Assembly: GCA_030045295.1 (NCBI GenBank)
Contig: JASIGD010000033.1
Location: 1 to 24,454 of the forward strand
Direction: 5' to 3'
From: Streptosporangiaceae bacterium
GTDB lineage: Bacteria > Actinomycetota > Actinomycetes > Streptosporangiales > Streptosporangiaceae
Length of the DNA: 24,454 bases
The position numbers and the translations under genes were made by a program. A model generated the notes under the pieces. It was not told where the DNA came from, made no database searches, and saw only the letters and a program-made list of their open reading frames with translations. Positions 1 through 6,738 of the stretch are shown here, piece after piece (the first letter of the stretch is position 1; each line of letters starts with the position of its first letter).

Positions 1-432
1 GAGTCGCTCGTTCTCGCGGTCGCCGACCGCCGTTTCGGCGAGCTGGTCCGGCTGCAGGACGAGGCGCGGGCTGAGGATGCGGACCCGTGCCAGCGGGTCC
101 GGGCCGGGTGCCTCGCCTATTGCGAGTTCGGGCTGGAGTACCCGGGCCATTACCAGGTGATGTTCACCAGCCCGCTGCCGTTGCCGGCGCACGTGACCCC
201 CGATCAGTTCCCCGGGCGCAAAGCGTTCCAGCAGCTGGTCGACGCGGTGGCGGAGTGCACCGGCGCGGAGCCGGACGACCAGCGAGCGTCCTTCACCGCG
301 CAGCTGATCTGGCAGCAGTTGCACGGCATCGTGAGCTTGCGCATCTCGCGGCCGAGGTTCCCCTGGCCGCCGCTTGCCGAGACGGTCACCGAGGCCGTCG
401 ACCGCCTGCTCGCCGGTGCCCGCAGCCGGTAA
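1..432 (+). CDS. TetR/AcrR family transcriptional regulator, C-terminal part (5' end outside window)
   Basis: The reading frame is open from base 1 to the TAA at 430-432, so only the last 143 residues are seen and the N-terminal helix-turn-helix lies to the left. The visible part reads as an all-helical ligand-binding/dimerisation domain. Its segment YPGHYQVMF, after a helix with the pattern AYCEFGLEYP, matches the TetR C-terminal 'WHG'-type domain, where a helix of this kind precedes 'P-x-x-Y-x-x-M-F'. A second helical stretch containing LIWQQLHGIVSLR is also typical. Regulators of this class are homodimeric repressors released by a small ligand. Neither the ligand nor the target can be read here. 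The family call rests on the C-terminal domain only, which is less conserved than the DNA-binding part. Confidence 0.72.
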   Translation, partial: ESLVLAVADRRFGELVRLQDEARAEDADPCQRVRAGCLAYCEFGLEYPGHYQVMFTSPLPLPAHVTPDQFPGRKAFQQLVDAVAECTGAEPDDQRASFTAQLIWQQLHGIVSLRISRPRFPWPPLAETVTEAVDRLLAGARSR

Positions 433-534
433 TGCCGGACCCGCGGTGCACCCGCATTCCGCGCCGCCGACGCTGACATCACAGATCGTAACCGCTGGCT
501 GATGACCGGGCCCGATCGGTGGCGCCGAGGCAGC

Positions 535-552
535 GGGCTCTACCCTGAGCCC
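535..552 (+). other. Small hairpin directly before the ppgK ribosome binding site
   Basis: GGGCTC (535-540) and GAGCCC (547-552) form a 6-bp stem with loop TACCCT. The stem ends one base before AGGAGGG, the ribosome binding site of the glucokinase gene. It could modulate initiation, or be chance in GC-rich DNA. Confidence 0.3.
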
Positions 553-566
553 AGGAGGGACAGGCC

Positions 567-1322
567 ATGAGCAAAACGACGGCGTCGGGTCTTGTCGTCG
601 GCGTCGATATCGGGGGGACCGGGATCAAGGCCGCGCCCGTCGACATCTCCACCGGAAAGCTCGCCGCCGAGCAGATCCTGCTGCCCACCCCGTCGCCCGC
701 GACGCCGCAGGCCATCGCGAGCGTCGTCGGTGAGGTGCTGCATCTCGTCGACGTGACCGGCCCGGTCGGCCTGGCCATGCCGGCGGTGGTACGGGGCGGG
801 ATCGTGGAGACCGCCTCGCACATCGACCAGACCTGGATCGGCGTCAACGCCGTGGACTTTTTCTCCAAGGTAACCGGCCGGCAGGTCGCGGTGCTGAACG
901 ACGCCGACGCGGCGGGAATCGCCGAAGTCAGCTTCGGAGCCGGACGCGGCATGGCAGGCGTCGTCGCCATGATCACCCTCGGCACCGGCATAGGCAGCGC
1001 CCTGTTCATCGACGGGACGCTGTTCCCGAACTCCGAGCTCGGGCACGTGCCGCTGCGCGGAGCCGCGGCCGAGAACTGGGCGGCCGGGTCGGTCCGCGAG
1101 CGCGACCAGGTGTCTTGGGACGAGTACGCCCAGCGGCTGCAGGCCTTTTTCGAGCTGGTCCAGACCGTGCTGTGGCCGCAGCTGATCATCATCGGCGGCG
1201 GCGTCAGCGACAGCGCCGACAAGTTCCTGCCCTTGATCCAGCTGCGGACGCCGATCGTCCCGGCCCGGCTGCGGAACCACGCCGGAATCATCGGCGCCGC
1301 CATGTTCGCACCGAAGGAGTAA
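567..1322 (+). CDS. ppgK: Polyphosphate glucokinase (ROK family)
   Basis: Phosphorylates glucose to glucose 6-phosphate in the cytoplasm with inorganic polyphosphate (usually also ATP) as donor, feeding glycolysis and the pentose phosphate pathway. The 251-residue protein has the N-terminal phosphate-binding loop [12 protein letters not shown] (about residues 11-22), the catalytic-region motif [12 protein letters not shown] (about 110-121), the glycine-rich loop [11 protein letters not shown] and the sugar-site ELGH. The zinc motif CxCGxxGCxE of ordinary ROK glucokinases and repressors is absent, as expected for the actinobacterial polyphosphate enzymes, and the length is normal for them. The ATG at 567 has a clear AGGAGGG eight bases upstream. 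It is the first gene of a co-directional run with 6-phosphogluconolactonase 49 bp downstream. Confidence 0.93.
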   Translation: MSKTTASGLVVGVDIGGTGIKAAPVDISTGKLAAEQILLPTPSPATPQAIASVVGEVLHLVDVTGPVGLAMPAVVRGGIVETASHIDQTWIGVNAVDFFSKVTGRQVAVLNDADAAGIAEVSFGAGRGMAGVVAMITLGTGIGSALFIDGTLFPNSELGHVPLRGAAAENWAAGSVRERDQVSWDEYAQRLQAFFELVQTVLWPQLIIIGGGVSDSADKFLPLIQLRTPIVPARLRNHAGIIGAAMFAPKE

Positions 1323-1371
1323 CGGCCGCTTTCCCTAGGAAGTTCACCGACAAGATGCAGTAGGGAGCGAC

Positions 1372-2028
1372 ATGCACCACGAACTCGAGACTCTGGCCGG
1401 TCCCGACGCCGTGGCCCGGGCCGGCGCGGCCTTCGTGGCCGAGCGTGCCCGCGCCGCGGTCGCGGCCAGCGGCAGCTTCCACTTCGCGGTCAGCGGCGGG
1501 CACACGCCGTGGGCGATGTTCGCCGAGCTGGCCTCGGAGGCCGTCCCCTGGGATGCGGTGGTCATCTACCAGGTGGACGAGCGGGTGGCTCCGCCCGATG
1601 ATCCTGACCGCAACCTGACCCACCTGAACAAGGCGCTGGGGTCGGCTCCCGCGCAGGTGCGGGCCATGCCGGTTAACGAGCCCGACCTGGCCGCCGCCGC
1701 GGCCAGCTACGCGGCCCTGCTGCCCGAGAACTTCGATCTGGTCCACCTGGGCCTTGGCCCCGACGGGCACACCGCCTCGCTGGTCCCCGGCGACCCGGTC
1801 CTGTCGGTCACCGACCGCCTGGTCGCCCTCACCCAGCCCTACCAGGGACGGGTGCGGATGACGCTGACCTACCCCGCGCTGGCGCGGGCGCGCCAGCTCC
1901 TCTGGCTGGTTACCGGCGCGGACAAGAAGGAGCCTTTGACCCGCCTGCTGGCCGGTGACACCACGATCCCGGCGGGCCGGGTCGAGGCCGCGGCGTCCCT
2001 GATCATGGCCGACCGTGCGGCGACCTGA
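1372..2028 (+). CDS. pgl: 6-phosphogluconolactonase
   Basis: Hydrolyses 6-phosphoglucono-delta-lactone to 6-phosphogluconate, the second step of the oxidative pentose phosphate pathway. The 218-residue protein carries the family signatures in order: SGGHTPWAMF near residue 42, the substrate-loop YQVDERVAP...DRNL near residues 64-82, and LGLGPDGHTASLVPG near 126-140. Size matches the short bacterial Pgl (DevB-type) family. The ATG at 1372 has GGGAG a few bases upstream. It sits between ppgK and rpiA instead of in the usual actinobacterial tkt-tal-zwf-opcA-pgl cluster, so it may be a second lactonase or a relocated one. Its TGA overlaps the ribosome binding site of the next gene, which suggests translational coupling. 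Confidence 0.93.
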   Translation: MHHELETLAGPDAVARAGAAFVAERARAAVAASGSFHFAVSGGHTPWAMFAELASEAVPWDAVVIYQVDERVAPPDDPDRNLTHLNKALGSAPAQVRAMPVNEPDLAAAAASYAALLPENFDLVHLGLGPDGHTASLVPGDPVLSVTDRLVALTQPYQGRVRMTLTYPALARARQLLWLVTGADKKEPLTRLLAGDTTIPAGRVEAAASLIMADRAAT

Positions 2029-2035
2029 GGATCCG

Positions 2036-2728
2036 GTGCCAGGCCAGTCAGATGTCCCGCGGGGCGTCGAGCGGGAGAAGCAGGTCGCCGCGGAGGCCGC
2101 GGCAGGCCTCGTCGAGAGCGGCATGACCGTCGGCCTCGGTACCGGCACGACGGTGGCGTTCCTGCTCCCGGCGCTGGCCCGCCGGTCACTCGACATCGTG
2201 TGCGCCGCCACCTCGCCGCGCACCGAGCACGCCGCGCGCGAGCTGGGCCTCAGGATCGAGGACCTGGCGAGCATCGACCGCTTCGACATCACCATCGACG
2301 GCGCGGACCAGATCGCGCCCGACGGCTGGCTGGTCAAGGGCGGCGGCGGCGCGCACACCAGGGAGAAGATCATCGCCGCGGCCGCGGACCGGTTCGTCGT
2401 CATCGCCGACTCGAGCAAGCCGGTCCCGGCGTTGCACAGCCCGGTCCCGCTCGAGCTGCTCTCGTACGGACTCCGCGCCACGATGCGCCTGGTCGCCCCG
2501 GCCACGCTGCGCGACGTCCCGCTCAGCCCGGACGGCGGCGTGATCGCCGACTACCGCGGGCCGGTCGAGGACCCGGGCGCGCTGGCCGCCCGGCTCTCGG
2601 CCACCCCCGGGGTTGTCGACCACGGGCTGTTCCCGCCGCAGATGGTGGCCACCGTCCTCGTCGGCCGGGGGGAGTCGGTCGACCGGACCGACTTCGAGCA
2701 CATCGCGCCGGCCAGGTCGATCCCATGA
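2036..2728 (+). CDS. rpiA: Ribose-5-phosphate isomerase A
   Basis: Interconverts ribose 5-phosphate and ribulose 5-phosphate in the non-oxidative pentose phosphate pathway. Signatures present: phosphate-binding GLGTGTTVAFL, the DGADQI active-site motif, KGGGGAHTREKII with the catalytic glutamate, and VVIADSSK. The GTG at 2036 is preferred because GAGG (2027-2030) stands five bases before it. A longer frame can start at GTG 2015 but has no ribosome binding site and would overlap pgl. With the chosen start the protein is 230 residues, normal for RpiA, and begins 7 bp after the pgl stop. Many actinobacteria rely on the unrelated RpiB, so an RpiA beside ppgK and pgl is somewhat unusual. Confidence 0.9.
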   Translation: MPGQSDVPRGVEREKQVAAEAAAGLVESGMTVGLGTGTTVAFLLPALARRSLDIVCAATSPRTEHAARELGLRIEDLASIDRFDITIDGADQIAPDGWLVKGGGGAHTREKIIAAAADRFVVIADSSKPVPALHSPVPLELLSYGLRATMRLVAPATLRDVPLSPDGGVIADYRGPVEDPGALAARLSATPGVVDHGLFPPQMVATVLVGRGESVDRTDFEHIAPARSIP

Positions 2729-2771
2729 CGCAGTGACTCCTGTCGACCTACCGGACCAACCTGGAGGCAAC

Positions 2772-3590
2772 ATGGCCCCCCCGCCCATCCGACTGTTCCT
2801 GGCCGACGTCGACGGCACGCTGGTCACCAACGACAAGATCCTCACCGATCGGGCCATTGCCGCGGTCGGGAAGCTGAGGCAAGCCGGGATCATCTTCGCC
2901 ATCACCAGCGGCCGCCCGCCCCGCGGCATGTCCATGCTCATCGAACCGCTCCAGCTCACCACGCCGATCGCCGGGTTCAACGGCGGCGTGTTCGTCCATC
3001 CCGACATGTCTGTCATCAAGCAACAGGTCATACCCGACGACGTGACGCCGACCGTGATCGAACTGATCGGCACGCACGGGCTCGACGTATGGGTCTACCG
3101 GGGCGCGGACTGGTTTATCCGGAATCCGAAGGCCCCCCACGTGGCCCGCGAGACCTGGACGGTCAAGTTCGACCCGACGGTGGTCGACAACTTCGCCTCG
3201 GTATCGGACGGGGTAGCCAAGGTCGTCGGGGTGAGCGATGACTACGACGCGGTCCAGAAGGGCGTGGACGCGGTGCGCGAGCGCCTGGGCGACCACGTGT
3301 CGGCGGCCAGGTCTCAGCCGTACTACGGCGATGTCACCAACCCCAACGCCAACAAGGGCGGCGTGGTCCGTTTCCTCTCCGACACCTACCAGATCCCCTC
3401 CGAGCAGATCGCCACGATCGGCGACCAGCCCAACGACGTGCTCATGTTCGCCCACTCCGGACTCAGCATCGCCATGGGTAACGCCAGCCACGAGGTCCAA
3501 GAAGCCGCCCGCCGCGTCACCACCTCCAACCAGGACGAGGGCTTCGCCAACGCGGTCGAGCGGTTCGTCCTGCCCAGAGCGCCTCGCTAA
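2772..3590 (+). CDS. Cof-type HAD-IIB family phosphatase
   Basis: Predicted cytoplasmic Mg-dependent phosphatase of the haloacid dehalogenase superfamily, subclass IIB, whose members typically dephosphorylate sugar phosphates or other small phosphometabolites. Motif I is ADVDGTLV near residues 11-18 (nucleophile and general-acid aspartates), motif II the TSGR segment, motif III the lysine in NANKGG, and motif IV GDQPNDVLMF. The cap domain lies between motifs II and III as in other Cof proteins, and 272 residues is the usual length. The ATG at 2772 has GGAGG seven bases upstream. It follows rpiA by 43 bp on the same strand and may belong to the same transcript. The substrate cannot be read; a sugar phosphate is a guess from the neighbours. 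Confidence 0.88.
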   Translation: MAPPPIRLFLADVDGTLVTNDKILTDRAIAAVGKLRQAGIIFAITSGRPPRGMSMLIEPLQLTTPIAGFNGGVFVHPDMSVIKQQVIPDDVTPTVIELIGTHGLDVWVYRGADWFIRNPKAPHVARETWTVKFDPTVVDNFASVSDGVAKVVGVSDDYDAVQKGVDAVRERLGDHVSAARSQPYYGDVTNPNANKGGVVRFLSDTYQIPSEQIATIGDQPNDVLMFAHSGLSIAMGNASHEVQEAARRVTTSNQDEGFANAVERFVLPRAPR

Positions 3591-3636
3591 CCACCACCAC
3601 GACGGGCCATTCACGCTGCTCTGGCCACGACGACGG

Positions 3637-4581
3637 TCAGGGCTGGCGGCGGGCCCGAGCGCGCCGCTTGCCCTCGTGCATCGCCTGCACCCTGGCCACC
3701 GGGATCGCCCGGCCCTCCTCCACCAGGTCCGAGCTCGGCTCCTGCGGCGGGGGCATCTGGTCGGCCCACGGATCGCCCCGGCCGATCAGGCCGGGGACGG
3801 TATGCACGGTGAAGTCGGCCGGGGTGATGTCATCGAGGCCATCCCAGGACACCGGGAACGACACCGGCACCCCCGGCCTGGCCCGCGGGCTGTAGGCCGC
3901 TACCACGCTGGCCCCGTAGGACCTGGTCGAGTCCAAGAAGACCTTCCCTTTCCGCTCGGACCGGACGAACGCGGTGGTGACCAGCGCGGGGTCAAGCCGT
4001 TCAGCGCGCGCGGCCACCGCCCTCGTGGCCGCCGCCGCCTCCTCGCTGCTCGCGTCGGCCGGGACGTACACGTGCAGCCCCTTCGACCCGCTGGTCTTCA
4101 CCCCGCCGACCAGGCCGACCTCCGCCAGCGCCTCGCCGACCAGCCGGGTGGCCGCCACCGCCTGCCCGAACGGACCACCGGGCGGCGGATCGATGTCCAG
4201 CACCATGTAGGTCGGCCGGTCCATCTGGTCGGCCAGGAACAGCGTGGGGTGGTACTCCACCGCGCGCTGGTTGGCGAACCAGATCAACGTGCGCCGGTCG
4301 TTGCACAGCGCGTAGCGGACCTGGCGCTTGGACGACTCCGCCCACAGCGTCACCGTGCGCAGCCACGGAGGCGCGTAGTCCGGCACGTTCTTCTGCATGA
4401 ACGGCTGCTGCCCGGCGCGGACCCGGACGACCGACAGCGGCCTGTCCCGCAATTCCTTCAGGATCTGGTCGGCCACGGCGTCCAGGTAGTCCACCAGATC
4501 CCGCTTGGTCGCGCCCGCCCCGTCGAACAGCGGCTCGTCGAGGTTGGTCAGCGCGACGCCCTCCCGCTCCGGCGTGCCCAT
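3637..4581 (-). CDS. Stand-alone LigD-type polymerase domain (archaeo-eukaryotic primase fold, NHEJ)
   Basis: Predicted DNA/RNA primase-polymerase of the LigD PolDom family, which fills gaps at double-strand-break ends in bacterial non-homologous end joining and prefers ribonucleotides. In the 314-residue protein the N-terminal LTNLDEPLF, FMQKN (about 61-65), the metal-binding LDIDPP (Asp129, Asp131), the substrate-binding SGSKGLH (about 164-170) and VFLDSTR with AYSPRARPGVPVS all match the family. There is no ligase or phosphoesterase domain and no Ku gene nearby, so it is a separate PolD-type protein. The ATG at 4581 is chosen because family homology begins just inside it. The frame stays open upstream, but that part crosses the divergent DUF2461 gene and is not protein-like. 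No strong ribosome binding site precedes 4581. Confidence 0.88.
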   Translation of the reverse strand: MGTPEREGVALTNLDEPLFDGAGATKRDLVDYLDAVADQILKELRDRPLSVVRVRAGQQPFMQKNVPDYAPPWLRTVTLWAESSKRQVRYALCNDRRTLIWFANQRAVEYHPTLFLADQMDRPTYMVLDIDPPPGGPFGQAVAATRLVGEALAEVGLVGGVKTSGSKGLHVYVPADASSEEAAAATRAVAARAERLDPALVTTAFVRSERKGKVFLDSTRSYGASVVAAYSPRARPGVPVSFPVSWDGLDDITPADFTVHTVPGLIGRGDPWADQMPPPQEPSSDLVEEGRAIPVARVQAMHEGKRRARARRQP

Positions 4582-4737
4582 GGGTCCCGTATACAGGGTT
4601 CCGCGGGCCAGCACCACCGCCCGTTCGGAAAAAACAGGGTTTTGGCCGTCGCCGGGCGGCGGAATACGCGCGGGCGGCCCTCCCGGGCGGCACGCTAGTG
4701 TGAGGGCGGACAGGACGCGGCGGGAGGGAAGCGGACC

Positions 4738-5361
4738 ATGGCGTTCGGCGGATGGCCGGAAGAGGCGCTGGACTTCTACGACGGGCTCGCGGCCGACAAC
4801 TCCAAGTCCTACTGGACCGAGCACAAGGCCGCCTACGAGGAGAAAATCCTGCGCCCGATGACCGAACTCACCGAGGAGCTGGCCGCGGAGTTCGGTGAGC
4901 CGAAGATCTTCCGGCCGTACCGCGACGTCCGGTTCAGCCGCGACAAGTCGCCCTACAAGACCCATATCGGGGCGGTGATCGGCGACACGGGCTACGTCCA
5001 GCTGTCCGCCGAGGGCCTCGGGGCCGGGGCCGGCATGTGGCAGATGGGCCCGGAGCAGCTGGCCCGTTACCGCGAGGCCGTGGCGGGCGACGGTCCGGGC
5101 GCCGAGCTTGAGGAAATCATCGCGATCATCGAGAAGGCCGACGTCACCGTGCACGGGCACGGTGCGCTCAAGTCCGCGCCCCGCGGCTTCCCGGCCGACC
5201 ATCCCCGGATCGCCCTGCTCCGGTACAAGGGCCTGACCGCCTGGAAGCAATGGCCCGTCGAACCCTGGCTGGAAACCGCCTCGGCCAAGGACCGCGTTAG
5301 TTCATTTTTCCGAACGACGCTCCCTCTTTGCTCCTGGCTCGCCGATAACGTCGCCCGGTGA
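4738..5361 (+). CDS. DUF2461 domain-containing protein
   Basis: The 207-residue protein covers the whole DUF2461 (TIGR02453) domain. It starts with the family pattern ALDFYDGLAADNSKSYW, followed by PKIFRPYRDVRFSRDKSPYKTH, GYVQLSAEG and the C-terminal ALKSAPRGFPADHP segment. The function of the family is unknown. The ATG at 4738 is preceded by GGGAGGGAAG. It diverges from the LigD-type polymerase gene across a 156-bp gap (4582-4737) that should contain both promoters. Shared regulation with that gene is possible but not shown. Confidence 0.88.
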   Translation: MAFGGWPEEALDFYDGLAADNSKSYWTEHKAAYEEKILRPMTELTEELAAEFGEPKIFRPYRDVRFSRDKSPYKTHIGAVIGDTGYVQLSAEGLGAGAGMWQMGPEQLARYREAVAGDGPGAELEEIIAIIEKADVTVHGHGALKSAPRGFPADHPRIALLRYKGLTAWKQWPVEPWLETASAKDRVSSFFRTTLPLCSWLADNVAR

Positions 5362-5371
5362 GGGCGCCGAC

Positions 5372-5387
5372 GGCGGCTTTTGCCGCC
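5372..5387. terminator. Short hairpin after the DUF2461 gene
   Basis: GGCGGC (5372-5377) and GCCGCC (5382-5387) form a 6-bp stem with a TTTT loop, 11 bp past the stop codon at 5361. There is no following T-run, which is common for actinobacterial terminators. Confidence 0.45.
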
Positions 5388-5397
5388 CCGTGAGCCG

Positions 5398-5425
5398 GGC
5401 GTACCCTTACTGCTCGGGGTACGCC
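5398..5425. promoter_or_regulatory. Perfect 9-bp inverted repeat upstream of the DUF1707 gene (possible operator)
   Basis: GGCGTACCC (5398-5406) and GGGTACGCC (5417-5425) are exact inverted copies separated by 10 bp. The dyad ends 21 bp before the GTG start at 5447. Arm length, spacing and place fit the binding site of a dimeric repressor, though a stem in the leader is also possible. Confidence 0.5.
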
Positions 5426-5446
5426 AACTCTGCAAGGGGGCCGGTA

Positions 5447-6094
5447 GTGAGCGAACCTGACGAGTCCCTCCGCGTTTCCGACGCCGAGCGTGACGCGACC
5501 GTGCGGACGCTGGGCGACAACGCCGCGGTCGGCCGCCTGACCCTGGACGAGCTCGAGGACCGCGCCGGCCGGGCCCTGGCGGCCAGGACCCGCGGCGAGC
5601 TAGCCGCCCTGACCAGCGACCTGCCCCGGGAAGCGTCGGCCGCGCCGGGCCCGGTGACGCCCGCCCCGGCGCGCAAACCGGTGCGCTGGATGGTCGCGAT
5701 CATGGGCGGCTCGCATCGGCGCGGCCGGTACCGCGCGGTCGGCAGCATCAACGCCGTCGCGATCATGGGCGGTGACGAGATCGACCTGCGCGAGGCCGAG
5801 ATCGAGGGCGGCGAGCTCACGGTCAACCTGTTCGCGCTGATGGGCGGGTCGAACGTCTACGTCCCCGACTCCGTCGAGGTGGAGGTGGGCGGTTTCTCGC
5901 TGATGGGCGGCTACGAAGAGATCGGTACCGAGCGCCCGCGCCCGGGCGCTCCGCTCATCCGGATCCGTACCTACAACCTGATGGGCGGCGCGAGCATCTA
6001 CCGGGTCCCGCCGCAGGCCCGCGGGCGGGGCCTGAAGGAGGCCCGCCGGCTGGCCAGGGCGGCCGGGCGCGGCGAGCTGCCCGCGCCGACCTAG
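5447..6094 (+). CDS. DUF1707 SHOCT-like domain protein with five MGG repeats (LiaF/YvqF-like C-terminus)
   Basis: Residues 5-60 form the actinobacterial DUF1707 domain (RVSDAERDATVRTLGDNAAVGRL-type helix, then LDELEDRAGRALAARTRGEL). After a Pro/Ala linker (about 62-80) comes a beta-rich region with the tripeptide MGG at residues 86, 107, 132, 153 and 179. This resembles the C-terminal domain of LiaF/YvqF-type cell-envelope stress proteins. No transmembrane helix is present, so the protein is probably cytosolic or membrane-peripheral. The GTG at 5447 has AAGGGGG six bases upstream; a longer frame from 5390 would run through the inverted repeat and lacks a site. A role in envelope-stress signalling is inferred from the LiaF-like part only. 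Confidence 0.83.
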   Translation: MSEPDESLRVSDAERDATVRTLGDNAAVGRLTLDELEDRAGRALAARTRGELAALTSDLPREASAAPGPVTPAPARKPVRWMVAIMGGSHRRGRYRAVGSINAVAIMGGDEIDLREAEIEGGELTVNLFALMGGSNVYVPDSVEVEVGGFSLMGGYEEIGTERPRPGAPLIRIRTYNLMGGASIYRVPPQARGRGLKEARRLARAAGRGELPAPT

Positions 6095-6131
6095 ACACCC
6101 GCGCGGCCGCTGTGCTCCTCGGCTAGCACGC

Positions 6132-6145
6132 CGCGCACGTGCGCG
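6132..6145. promoter_or_regulatory. 14-bp perfect palindrome
   Basis: CGCGCACGTGCGCG is its own reverse complement. It lies in the 131-bp gap between the DUF1707 and acetyltransferase genes. Possible protein-binding site; chance is more likely than usual in such GC-rich sequence. Confidence 0.3.
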
Positions 6146-6166
6146 AATTCGGTCTCGTACCCGTAT

Positions 6167-6180
6167 GCCGACATGTCGGC
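6167..6180. promoter_or_regulatory. 14-bp perfect palindrome upstream of the GNAT gene
   Basis: GCCGACATGTCGGC is a perfect palindrome 45 bp before the ATG at 6226, a typical position for an operator. The AT-containing centre makes chance less likely than for the neighbouring GC-only palindrome. Confidence 0.38.
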
Positions 6181-6225
6181 CGAAAACCGGTTGTCTGACC
6201 GGCGGTGACGACGGGAACATGTGGC

Positions 6226-6711
6226 ATGGTCTTGGTGCGCGAGGCGGTCTCGGGGGACTGGCAGGTCCTGCGCGACATCCGGCTGGCCGCGCTGCGGGAC
6301 GCGCCGGAGGCCTTCGGGTCGACCTACGAGGACCAGGCCGCCTACGTGGAGGCGGACTGGCAGCGCCGGATCTCCCGCGGCGGCACCTTCCTCGCCTACG
6401 TCCCAGAAGTCTGCGCGTCCGAGCCGGCCGGACTGGCCGGCGGCTACCAGCAGAACCCGGGCACGGTGGAGCTCGTGTCCATGTACGTCCGGCCGCGGGC
6501 CCGCGGCCGCGGCGTCGGCGAGGCGCTCGTGGCGAGAGTGATCAGCTGGGCCAGCGCGCGGAACGCGAGATCGGTGCACTTGTGGGTCACCGAGGCGAAC
6601 TCCCCGGCTCGCCTGCTCTACGAGCGCTGCGGGTTCTGTCTGACCGGCGAGCGCCAGCCCCTGCCGTCCGACCCGGGCATCGGCGAACTCGGCATGGCCC
6701 TTTCGCTGTGA
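6226..6711 (+). CDS. GNAT family N-acetyltransferase
   Basis: Predicted to transfer an acetyl group from acetyl-CoA to an amine of a small molecule or protein. The 161-residue protein has the GNAT order: a first strand and helix (REAVSGDWQVLRDIRLAAL), a central strand VELVSMYV, the acetyl-CoA pyrophosphate loop RPRARGRGVG (Q/RxxGxG/A type) and a C-terminal part with LWVTEANSPARLLYERCGF, which resembles the RimI/YhbS-like 'N-x-x-A-x-x-x-Y-x-x-x-G-F' motif. The start is uncertain: ATG 6226 gives the family N-terminus directly, a GTG at 6205 would add seven residues, and neither has a strong ribosome binding site. It converges on the polymerase gene. Substrate not predictable. Confidence 0.87.
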   Translation: MVLVREAVSGDWQVLRDIRLAALRDAPEAFGSTYEDQAAYVEADWQRRISRGGTFLAYVPEVCASEPAGLAGGYQQNPGTVELVSMYVRPRARGRGVGEALVARVISWASARNARSVHLWVTEANSPARLLYERCGFCLTGERQPLPSDPGIGELGMALSL

Positions 6712-6723
6712 CGCCCGCGCGGG

Positions 6724-6737
6724 GCCGAAATCTCGGC
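6724..6737. terminator. Short hairpin between the convergent GNAT and dinB genes
   Basis: GCCGA (6724-6728) and TCGGC (6733-6737) form a 5-bp stem with a 4-base loop followed by TTT on the plus strand, 12 bp past the GNAT stop and directly before the dinB stop. Confidence 0.42.
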
Positions 6738-6738
6738 T

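Noticed and set aside
479..1303. 274-residue open frame on the minus strand
   Set aside because: Antisense to polyphosphate glucokinase; no start site or domain.
1331..1345. CCCTAGGAAGTTC resembling the CTAGGGA box
   Set aside because: Only one half matches, the 13-bp periodicity and the AGTGGA element are missing; considered chance.
3591..3636. Possible hairpin between the HAD and LigD-type genes
   Set aside because: CTGGCC and GGTCAG pair only with a G-T wobble; too weak to call a terminator.
4582..5250. Upstream extension of the LigD-type polymerase frame by about 220 residues
   Set aside because: It lies antisense to the DUF2461 gene, which has clear family homology and a ribosome binding site. 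The extension has no recognisable domain.
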